64,000 nt of DNA from JAYFNU01 sp034933305. GTDB lineage: Bacteria; Bacillota; Clostridia; Oscillospirales; Ruminococcaceae. A program made the translations under genes and the position numbers. This document shows, in pieces, positions 8,301-20,300 of the stretch (its first letter is position 1; each line of letters begins with the position of its first letter). The stretch covers positions 1-64,000 of the forward strand of contig JAYFNU010000023.1 of the NCBI GenBank assembly GCA_034933305.1, given 5' to 3'. Under the pieces are notes generated by a model, which ran no database searches, had not been told where the DNA came from, and was given only the letters and a program-made list of their open reading frames with translations.

Positions 8301-11300
8301 GAGGGCGAATATTCCGTCTTCGTCGACGGGCTCGACACCGGCTTCAAAGCGAGCGGCAGCGAGCAGGAAAAGTCCATCGATTACTACACCCTGACCGTCG
8401 ACATCACCGACGACGCGCCGTGGACCGACGCGCGCGTCACCGCGGTCAGGCCGACGGGCGCGCTCGGCGCCGTGCTCGCGTACAGCGGGACGAGCGGCAA
8501 TACCGCGACCTACACGAAGCCCGTGCAGGCGGACGCCGACGCCTATGAGATCTTCGCGGACGGCCTCGACACCCACAAGAGCGTGCTGCTCAACGCGGAA
8601 AGCAGACGCACCGAGCTGACGTATTTTACGGCGGCCGCGACGATCCGGGGCGATCTGCCCTCCCCGGTCATCCACATGACCAACGGGGTGGAGACCTATG
8701 CCTTTTCCGGCTCGTACGGCAGCTATGCGGTGCGCCACGTTCTCCTCGACAGGGGGACCGACGGCGCCGAAATGATCTATGACGTGACGGTGGACGGCAC
8801 CGTCGACAACATCCCCATCCGCATCAGCAGCGCGAACAAGAACGTCGTGCTGCAATACTGGAGGATCCGCTTCTACGCCATGGACAGCGACCTCGAGTAT
8901 CCCGCGGCGGCTTCGCCCACGGACGCGGTCTATGTGCGGGACACCTGCCGGATGCCCGCCCGGGAGAACAGCCGGGTGCGCATCAGCGGCTATTCCGTCG
9001 CGGGCTGGAGCGAGACGCCGTGGACGGCCGGCAGCGAGGCCAACGCGCCCTTCGACTTTTCGCAGGGCATCACCCGCAACGTGAATCTCTACTCGAACTA
9101 TGAAAAGCCGACCGTGCAGATCAACCAGCTGGTCTTCACCGACGCGGGCGGCGGCATCGGCGGAAACGGCGCCTATTACCGCATGGCGAACCTCTCCATC
9201 AAGGGGTTCGACCCGGGCGCCGCCGCCGTCAAATATATCTTTCTGACCACGTCGGGCACCGACAGCATCCAGCTGCCCGAGACCTACAACATGACGGTGC
9301 TGAACGGCGCGGAGAGCGTGCCCGTCAGCGGCGGCGCGGTCACCATCGTGCCGGGCGCCGACCGCGTAGTCGTCCAGTTCAACGGCGCCGTCTCGGTGGC
9401 CGCCGCACAGGAATTCCTGCGCGGCGTGATCGTCAAGCCGACAGTCAATCAGCTGCACGAGATGACGGTCGAGGTGCTCGACGCGCAGGGCAATTACCGC
9501 GCGACGAACAGCGTCGTGAGATCGACGACGGACGAGATCATGCAGCCCATCACGGCGAGCAGCAACATCCTGACGACGGGCAGCTATTATGTCAGCGAAA
9601 ACGTGGTCATCGACAAGCGCGGTTACGCCGCGGGCACGCCCGGCCTGATCGTGGCCGGCGGCGCGACGGTGAACATCCATCTCATGGCGAACGCGACGCT
9701 GATCGTCTTCGGCAGCAACGCGTCGTATCAGTCCGGCGCCGGCGCCGGCATCCATGTGGCGTCGAACGCCACGCTGAGCATCACCGGCGACGGCACGCTG
9801 TACGCCTACGGCGGCAGCGCGGCCAGCGGCGGCAACGGCGGCAACGGCGGAAGCGGCATCTACAGATCGGGCGGCCAGGGCGGATGGAACATCACCGGCG
9901 CGGGCGGCAACGGCGGCAACGGCGGCGGCGGCGCGGGCGCCGGCATCGGCGGCGGCGGCGGCAGCGGCGGCGGCGGCGCCATCGGCCCCTCCGGCTGGTG
10001 GATTCACGATGCCGAGAAACACAGCAACGAGGCGGAAAACCGGCGTTTCGGCACGACCGGAAACGTCGGCGGCAGCGGTACGGCCGGCCTGTCGTCCGGG
10101 ACCGTCAAGATCGCGCCGACGGCAAAAGTTTATGCGTACGGCGGCGGCGGCGGCAGCGGCGGCGGCCAGGGCAGCGGCGGCGGCTGGGCTTCAACGAACA
10201 ACAGCGACTCCAAGGAAGACGGCTGGATCCTGGAAGGCGGCGGCGGCGGCGCGGGCGGCGGCGGCGGCGGCTCCGGGGCCAACATCGGCCAGGGCGGCGG
10301 CGGCGGCGGCGGCGGTGGTTCCGGCGCTTCCGGCGGCTCGGATTATAACGACGACGCAAAGGATATGGACTGGAACAAAGCCTGCAACAGCGGCTTCGGC
10401 GGCATGGGGAACTGGGGCAACAGCACGAGCCTGGGCGGCTTCGGCGGCGGTTCCTATTCCGACGGCAACGGCGGCGGCGCGACGGGCGGCCAGGGCGGCG
10501 CGGGCGGCGGCGGCGGCGGTGCGGCTTATACGCAGAGCGCCGCGTCGGCCACCTACAGCGTCAGCTTCGACACCGCGCTGACCGGCACCGGGGCGGCGGT
10601 CGCCCCGCAGACCTACACGTACGGGACGTCCTATACGATCGTTTTCCCCGCGTACACGGATTCCAACAAGGACATCGCGTTCCACGGCTGGAAACTGACC
10701 GTTTATCCGAAGAGCAGCGCGGAGGGCAGCCCCCTCACGACGACCTTGCAGACGAGGTTCAAGGCGGGCTCGTCGGTCACGCTGGACAAAACGACCTACG
10801 GCAGCATCGCGTTCACCGCGATCACCGAGGAGGTCGGCGGCATCCAGGACAAGGACAAGACCAGTTATACCTATTACGCGGGCGCGCCTGCGCCCGCCTA
10901 CTATACCTATACCGTCGCGGTGCGCCTCGACGGCGCGGTGTCGGGCTACAAGGGCGAGATCGAAATCGGCGGCGTCGGCGTCGCCCCGAACACCGACGGG
11001 ACCTATACCCTTGTGGGGACGGACGGCGGAGGAAAGGCAATCGTCATCGGCGGGACAACGGTCGGCACGGCCTATCCGGGGACGACCAACGTCGATTACG
11101 AGACGCTCAAAGTCACGGTCACGGGCAAGACGCCGAAGAACGTCACGCTCTCCGGCATCGGCGCGCCGGGGCTCACCGACTGCTCGTCGGGCGCGGCCGT
11201 CCTCTATTCCGCGCAGCGGCTCAAAACGGCGGACAAGGGCAGCTACCCGATCTATGTCGACGGCGAGCGCACGGGCTTCACCGCCTCGTACGGAAAGACG

Positions 11301-14300
11301 GTCAACGTGCCGTATCACACGATCCGGCTCACCCTCAATCTCGGCGGCGTGAGTCCGTCGACGGTCGAGCTGCGGGACGCCGAGGGCGGCGCGCTGCGCA
11401 TGAACGGCGCCGGCGCCTCCTACCGGCTCACCCGGCTCCAGAGCAGCACCGTCTACACGGTCTATGCGGACGGTGAATCCACCGGCGTGACCACCGACTT
11501 TTCGCAGGACCGCAGCATCGCCGCGGACTTCTATCGCTATACGACGACGGTGACCACGCGGATCGACGGCACGGCGGCCGACAGGGGCATGGTGTCCCTC
11601 GGCGGCACGCTGATGGTGCGCAGCGGCATGGGAAGCTATACCCTGACGACGCGCAGCGACGCCGCGGCCGCGCTCACCGTGGACGGCCAGCTCGTCCGCA
11701 GCGTCACGCCGGGAACGGCGCAGACGGTCGATTACTATACCCTGCGCTACGCCCACGGCACCGGCGACACCGGCGCGCTTCCGCAGGACGGCGCGCTGTA
11801 TCTGTCGGGGACGTCCGCGCTGCTGCAGGGGCAGGGCGGGCTCGTCTGCGGCGGCCGGAGCTTCGCGGGCTGGACGATCGGCGGGAAGCTTTACAAGGCG
11901 GGCGCCAGCGTCGCCGTGACGTCGGCGCTGACCGCGTCCGCGGCGTGGGAGCCGACCGATTTTTCCGCGGCGGCGGAGCGCTTCGCGCTGACGCTCGGCG
12001 ACTCGAATTACATCTATAACGGCACCTCGCAGATCCCGGTCATCCGGGTGACGCGCGCGGGCGAAGCGCTGCGCGCGGGGACGGATTACACCGTCGCCTA
12101 CAGCAACACGAACACCGCGAACGGCCATTACGACGCCGCGGGCGGCGCCGCCAACGCCGTCAACGCGGGCACCGTCACCGTGACGGTCACCGGCATCAAC
12201 GATTACACGGGCGCGATGTCGGCGAGCTACGCCATCGCGAAGGCGCCGCTCACCGTGACCGGCCTGCGCGCCGTCGACCGCGTTTATGACGGGACCACGG
12301 CCGTCCGGCTGGACATGGAGGACGCCGTTCTCTCCGGCATGGTCGAGGGGGACGAAGTACAGCTCGTGTCCGGCTCCCCGGCTTCGGTGTATTCCCCGTT
12401 CGCGCGCGCGGAAAAGCCCGTGCGCATGAGCTCGGTGCAGTTCTCCGGCGCGGCAGCCTCGGAATATGTTCTGCGCGCGGTCGAGCCGGTCACGGTCAAT
12501 ATCGGGCAGAAGCCGCTGACCGCGGAGATGTTCACGGTGCCGGACGCGCAGTACAACGGCGCCGCGCAGACGCCGGCGGTCACGGCCGCGGACATGGGCA
12601 TGGTCGACGGCAGCTCCGTCAACCGCATCGAGGCGTTCGATTATTCCTGCAGCTACGCTGAAAATCTCCACGCCGGCACCGCGACGGTGACCATCCGCGC
12701 GGGCAGGCTGACGACCGACGAAGACGGCCGGACCGTCTACAGCACGGACGGCAACTACTGCGGGACCGTGACCAAAACCTTCGCCATTCGCCCCGCGCCC
12801 CTCACGCTGACCGCGTCCGCGGCCTCGGGCGTGTACGGCGAAGCGACGGCGGACGTCTCGGCGAACTGGGCGCTCACGTCGGGCACCATCTTCACCGAAG
12901 CGGACCGGGCGGATCTCGCCATCCGCGCCGCGACGGACGTGCAGCCCGGCTACGGCGCGAAGGTCTACGCCGGCGCGGTCCGGATGGACTGGAACCGCGC
13001 GAACACCGATTACGACGTGACGGCGGTCCCCGCCGACTACACGGTCGCCGCGGCGGGCGCGATCGCGGTGACGTCCGCCGGCTACAGCGGCATTTACGAC
13101 GCGCAGCCCCACTGCATCCGCGTGACGCCGCAGCTGCTGCGCGCGGGCGAGACGGCCGCGATCTATTACAGCACGACCGCCGCGCTCGACGCGACCAACT
13201 ATCTGCGCACCGACCCCGAGGTCGGCGCGTCCCCGGTGAACCCGCTGTTCACGGACGCGGGCACCTATACCGTTTACTATTACGCGCTCACGCCCAACCG
13301 CGCGGGCACCGCGGGACGGGAGACGGTGACCATCACCAAAGCGCCGCTGACGGTGCAGGCGAAGGCCCGCACCATCGTCTACGGCGACGACCCGTCGACG
13401 CTTCCGGCGGACGAAAACCTCGCCTATGTGACCGTGACGGGCCTTCGCGGACAGGACACGGCGGCGCAGCAACTGACGGGTTCCGTTTCCTATGCCTCGG
13501 ACGATTGTGTCCGCTGCGCCGATGTCGGCACCTATACGCTGACGCCGCGGGGACTTGCGAGCCGCAACTACGCGATCACCTACGCCCCCGGCGCGCTGAC
13601 GGTCGCGCCGAAGCCGGTCACCTTCACGTGGCCGGTGATGGACTTCGCCTACACCGGATGCGCACAGAGCATCGCGGCGTCCGTGTCGGGCGTCGTGAAC
13701 GGCGACGGCGTGACGGCGGGGAGCTACGCGGCCGGCGCGAACGGCGTCACCGCGTCGGCGGTCGCCGCCGGCACCTATACCGCCAAAGTGACGGGTCTCG
13801 CCGGCAGCAGGGCTTACAACTATACGTTCGATCCGGCGGACGCCTCGGCGTCGCAGACCTGGACGATCACGCCGGCCGCCAACGAATGGGCGCTCTCCCC
13901 GTCCATCCAGAGCTGGACCGCGGGCGAAGCGGCCAGCGCCCCCGTCGCACAGGCGAAATTCGGCACGGACGGGATCAGCTACACCTACAGCGATGCCGAG
14001 GACGGCATCTATACCGCCGCCGTGCCGGCGCAGGCGGGCAGCTGGTTCATGAAGGCGTCCGTCGCGCAGACCGGCAACTACGCCGGCCTCGATTCCGCGG
14101 CGGTGCCCTTCGAGATCCGCGACCCGGCGTCGGCGGCCCCGACGCTCTATGCGTCGGCAGAGGATCAGACCGTCGTGTACGGCGAAGCGGCGGCGCCGGT
14201 CGCCGTGCGCTTCACGGACGCCGCGGGCAGACCGGTCGACGCGGCCTCCCTGCAGCTGACCGGCACGCTCACCGCCGTGACCTGCTATGACAGCGCGTCG

Positions 14301-17300
14301 GCGGGGCACCGCGCCGCGGGCAGCTATGTGCTCGGCGCGGCCGGGCAGTCCTGCGCCGGCTACAACATCGTCTACCGGCCGGGCACGCTGACGGTCGAGC
14401 CGAAGGAGATCGCGCTCGCGTGGTCGGCGTCGTCGCTGCCGTACACCGGCAGGGCGCAGACCGTGACGGCATCGGCCGCCGCGGCCGGCATCCTCAGCGG
14501 GGACGAGGTTGCCGTCTGCGCGTACACCGGCAACACCGGGACGGCCGTGGGCAGCTACACCGCCGCGGCGACCGCCCTTTCGGGCGCGGACGCGGCCAAT
14601 TACCGGCTGCCGGCCGACGCCGCCTGGAAGTGGTCGATCGCGACGGCGCACAACGCCTTCGTCATCCGGCCCGCCATCAGCGGCTGGACCTACGGCGAAG
14701 CCGCGAGCCAGCCCGTCGGCACGGCCCTGTTCGGGACCGTCACCTTCAAGTATCAGGAACAGAGAGAGGGCATCGCCGACTGGAGCATCTTCAATCCGAA
14801 GACGAGCTCCGTGCCCACAAAGGCCGGCACCTATCGCCTCATCGCGACCGTCCCCGCGGGGAACGGCTATGAAGCGCTCACGGGCAGCGTGACCGAATTC
14901 ACCATCGCGCCCGCGCAGGTGACCGTCACCGCGCTCGACGCCTCGAGCGAATACGGCGCTGCGCTGCGCACGCCGCTGCTGTCCTCGACGGCCGTGACGG
15001 CCGGCAAGCTCAGCGACGCCGACCGGAAGGCGCTCGCGGTCTCGCTGACGACGACAGCCGCCGCGGGCAGCGCCGCGGGGGTCTATCCCATCGAGGTGCA
15101 CACCGCCGCGAATGACAACGTCGCCGTCACGCCGGTCGCCGGCGTCTACACCGTCACGGAAAAGACCATGACGGTGAGCGCGAGCCCGGTCGCCGTGACG
15201 TACGACGGCGCGGCCCACGGCATCAAGGCGCCCGCGGTCACCGCCGGCGGCAGGACGCTCACGGGCGCGGCCGTCTATTACGGGACGTCCCCCGTGACGA
15301 GCCAGAATTACGGCAGCGCCTCGGCGCAGAGCCCGTCGCAGACCGATGCCGGAACGCTGACGGTCTATTACTACGTCGTCTGCGACAACTACGCCCCCGC
15401 CGCGGGCAGCACGACGATCACCGTCGCCCCGAAGAGCGTGACCGTCAAGGCGAAGGACGCCGCGGTCACCTACGGGCAGGCGGGCGCGGACAACGGCGCG
15501 GTCTATACCGGCTTTGTCGGCGGCGACACCGCCGACAGCCTCGGGCTGCGCCCGACCTATACCTTCTTCGCGCTCAGCGGCGCGCAGCTCGCCGCCGCCT
15601 ATGCGCCGGGCAGCCCCGCGGGCAGCTACAGGATCCTCCCCGGCGGCCTTTCGTCCGGCAACTACAGCTTCACCTATCAGCCCGGCACGCTGACCATCGC
15701 CAAAAAGCCGCTCGACGCGTCGATGTTCACGCTGGCCGCGTCGGCGTTTGATTACAGCGGCGCCGCGCAGAAGCCCGCCGTCACCGCGGCGGACAAAGCG
15801 GGCGCGGTCGGGCTGCTCAGGGACGCCGATTACACCGTGAGCTATGCCGACAACACCCACGCCGGCACGGCGAAGGTCATCCTGACCGCGGCCGCAGGCG
15901 GCAACTATACCGGCAAGGCCGAAAAGACCTTTTCCATCCGTCCGCTCCCGATCACCGTGACGGCCGACGCCGCCGAGAGCGCGTACAACGCCGATCTCGC
16001 GCAGCTCAGCTGCCGCGTGACGTCGGGCGCCGTGCTCGCGGGGGATGATCTGCACATCACGGCCTCCGCCGCCGTGCGCAAGGGCTACGCCGCGGGCGTG
16101 TATGACGACGCGGTCGGCGCAGACTACGACGCGGCGAACGGCGATTATGCGGTCACGGTCGTCCCGGCGGACTACACCGTGACGCAGGCGTCGCTGACCG
16201 TCGCCGCGGCCGACTATCACGGCACCTACGACGGCGGACAGCACCGCGCGGCGGTGACGGTGAAGACCGGCAGCTTCCTGACCTATGCGACCGTCTATTA
16301 CAGCGCGGAAATGTCGCTCGACGCGACCAATTACGCCGGCAAACCGAAGACCATGCCGTCCTTCGCCGACGCGGGGACCCACACCGTGTATTTCTTCGCG
16401 GTGTGCGACAACTACGCGCCCGTGAGCGGCTCCGCAAAGGTCGTCATCGATCCGGCGCCGCTGACGGCGGCCGTCCCGGATGCGCGGATGACCTACGGCG
16501 ACGATCCGCTGACTGTCACGAACGCGCTGCAGGCCGCCCAGCGGACGGGCGACCAACTGACCTGGAGCGGCTTCGTCGGCGGCGACACGGCGGCGACGGC
16601 GCTGACCGGCGTCGATTCGATCCATTTCACAGCCGGCTGCAGCCGGTACGACGACGCGGGGACCTATCCGCTCACCGCGGACGGCGCCGCGGCAAAGAAC
16701 TACACCATCACCTGGCGGCCCGGCGCGCTGACGGTGGACCCGAAAGCGCTGACCTTCACCTGGCCGACCGGCAGCTTCACCTATACCGGCCGGGAGCAGC
16801 GCCTCACGGCCGCCGTCGCGGGCAAGGCGCGCGCGCAGGACGACGTCTGCGTCGGCGGCTACGCGCAGGACGCGGCGGACGTGCGCAACACGGCGACCGC
16901 CGCCGGGAGCTATACGGCGAAGGTGAGCGGGCTTACCGGCGCCGCGGCAAAGAACTACACATATGCGGCCGGCGAACCGACCGCCCAAAAGAGCTGGACC
17001 ATCGCGAAGGCGGACAACCGCTTTGTCATCGCGCCCGCCATCACCGGATGGAGGGAGGGCGACGCGGCCAACGCGCCCGTCGGCGCGGCCGCATCCGGCA
17101 CGGTCGTCTTCACCTACAGCGCGCAGGCGGACGGCGTCTACACGGCGCAGCTCCCGAACGGGGGCAGGGCCGGCACCTATTACATGAAAGCGGCCGTCGC
17201 GCCGACCGCCGACTACGGCGGGCTCGAACAGACGGTGGCGTTCACCGTGCTGCCCGCGGGCGCGCAGCTGACCACGGTCACCGTCACCGCGCCCGACAAA

Positions 17301-20300
17301 ACGCTCGTCTACGGCGAAACGCTCGACCTGGCCTCGCTGGGCGCCGCCGGCGCCTCGATCACCGGGCTGCCCGCGGGCAAGACGCTCGCGGACGCGGCGG
17401 CGGGCACCCTGTCCTTCGTCACGGATTATGCGCAGGGCGACGGCGCCGGCAGCTATCAGCTGCTGGGCGCGGGGCTGACGGCGAAGGCGGGCTACGCCAT
17501 CGTCTGCAGACCCGGCACCGTCACGGTCTCGCCGAAGCCCCTCACGCTCGCATGGTCGGGCAGCAGCTTCGTCTACAACGGGAAGGAACAGACCGTCACG
17601 GCGTCCGTTTCCCCGGCGCAGCTTCTCGCGGGCGACAGCCTGTGGGTCACGGGCTATGCATTTGACGCCGCGGCGGGCGTGTGCAACACGGCGACGCCGG
17701 CCGGGACCTATACCGCCCACGCCGTCGCCTTCGCAGGCGTCAATGCCGCCAACTACACTGTGACGGACGGCAGCGCGCGCCACACCTGGAACATCGTGAA
17801 GCCCGGCTCCGGAGAGGCGGGCGCGAACACCTTCACCCGTTCGCCCGCCATCGCGGGCTGGACCTACGGACAGGCGGCGAACGCGCCGCAGGGCAGCGCG
17901 CTCTACGGCACCGTCCGCTATACCTACAGCAATTCGCCCACCGGCGTCTTCACCGCAGCCGTCCCGTCTTCGGCGGGCACATGGTACATGCGGGCGGAGG
18001 TCGCCGGCACGGCCGACTACGACGCGCTCGTCAGCGCGCCGGTCCGATTCGAGATCGCAAGGGCCCGGCTCGCGCTCATGGCGGACGATGTCTCGAGCGC
18101 ATACGGCGCGCCGCTCGCGGGGCTGACGTATGTGATGAGCGGAACGATCCGCGCGGGCGACAACCTGAACATCCGGCTGACGACGACGGCCCGCGCGGGC
18201 TCGAAGGTCGGCGAATATCCCATCTCCGTCGCCTGCGACGCCAATGCGAACTACGACGTCTCGCTCACGAACGGCTTCTATTTCGTCACCGCGGCCGCGG
18301 GCCTTCAGGTGACGGCCGCCGGTGTCAGCACCGTCTACGACGGGGCGGCGCACGGCATCAGCGTCTCGGTCCGGGATGCCTCCGGCAGCGCCGTAAAGGG
18401 CGCGGTCGTCTACTACAGCGAGCAGCCGCTCGACGGCGGCAACTACGCCGCGGGCGCCGCGGTGAGCCCGACGCTCACGGACGCGGGCACCAAGACCGTG
18501 TACTATTACGTCGAGAGCGGACGCTTCGCGCCCGTCAGCGGCAGCAAGGACATCGTCATCCGCAAAAAGCCCGTTCGCGTCACGGCGGGCGACGCCGTCA
18601 TCACCTACGGCGAGGCGCCGGCCGACGGCGGCGTGACCATGACGGGCTTCAGCGCCGGCGAGACCGCGGCGTCGCTCGGCCTCGCGCCGCAGCTGACGGT
18701 CGGATACGCGCGGTACCAGGACGCCGGCAGATATCCCATCTCGGTGCAGCCGCTGCCCGAGAACGGGAACTACACCTATTTGTACACCGGGGGAACGCTG
18801 ACGGTGCAGCCGAAGCCGGTCACGCTGACCTGGACCAACAGCGTGTTCACCTATGACGGCGTCGTCAAGCGCGTGCCCGCGAACGTCAAGGGCGCCGTGA
18901 ACGGCGACATCGTCACGGTCGGCGGCTATCGGACCGACGAAGCGCAGAACATCCGGAACAACGCGGTGGACGCCGGGACCTATACCGCCGTCGCAGAGAC
19001 CCTCGCGGGGCCGAAGGCGGCGAACTACGTCATCCCGGCCGGCGAGCCGACGGCGACCCACACCTGGAGCATCAAAGCGGGCGTCAACGCCTTTGTGAGC
19101 GCCCCGTCCGTCATCGGCTGGACCTACGGCGAAACGCCGTCCCTGCCGACGGGCAGCGCCGCCTACGGCGCGCCGGAATTTTTCTACAGCGCGTCCAGGG
19201 ACGGCACCTATGCCGCCGCGCAGCCGGTGCACGCGGGCACCTACTATATGAAGGCCGTCGTCCCCGCGACCGCGAATTACGGACTGCTTGAAAGCGCGCC
19301 CGCCGCGTTCACCATCTCGAAGGCGGCGGTGACGATCGCCGCGGACGACATCGTCGCCCGCGAGGGCGAGGCGCTCAAGGAGCTGACCTACACCGCGGTC
19401 GGCCCGATCGCGCAGGGCGACACGATCGACGTCACCCTTTCCACAAGCGCTACCGCGGCTTCCGCGAGCGGCAGCTATCCCATCGCCGTGCAGGCCGCCG
19501 CGAGCGCCGATTACGCGCTTGCGCTGCAGGACGGACTTTATCAGATCACGGACGCCGACATCGGCGTCAGCGCGGCCGGCGCCGACTGCACCTATGACGG
19601 CATCGGGCACGGCATCACCGTCGACGTGAGCGGCACGGCGCCGCACGCCGTCTATTACAGCACGTCGAAGATCGACGACACGTCCGATCTCGCGCACAAC
19701 CCGTCGGCGCTGACAGCCAGCCCGACGCTCAGCGACGCCGGCACCCTCGCGGTGTACTACTACGTGGTGTCGGGGACGACCGTCCTCGGCGGCACGCGGT
19801 ATATCCGCGTCGGCAAAGCGCCGCTGACCGTCACCGCGGGCGACGCGACGATCCACATGGGCGAAGAGGCGGCGAACGGCGGCGTGCGCTATGACGGATT
19901 TGTCAACGGGGAGACGGTCGGCGCGCTCGGCGGAGAGCTTCGGTATTCCTTCGGCGGCTATACGCGCACGAGCCCCGAGGGCGAATACGACATCCTGCCG
20001 TGCGGCCTGCGCTCGAACAACTACGACATCTCCTGCGTGCCGGGCACGCTGACCGTGCTGCGCGCGCAGAAGACCGTCACGATCACCGGGCTCACCGCCG
20101 CGACGGGCCTCGTCTACGACGGGACGCCCCAGCGCGGCCTCATCGGCACGCCCGGCGCCGAGACGGCCGAGCGCCTGGGCTTCGTCTACACGTACACCGA
20201 CGCCGACGGCAACGTCCTCAGCGGACAGCCGACCGACGCGGGCGACTATGCGGTCACCGTCTCGGTGTCCCCGCTCGACAGGTATTATACCGGCTCCCTG

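Noticed and set aside
7164..10022. Antisense frame of 952 codons in the giant gene
   Set aside because: Same cause as the other long antisense frames in GC-rich DNA.
9800..10540. CRISPR-like periodic DNA
   Set aside because: The periodicity is GGC codons for glycine in a continuous reading frame, without separated identical repeats and spacers.
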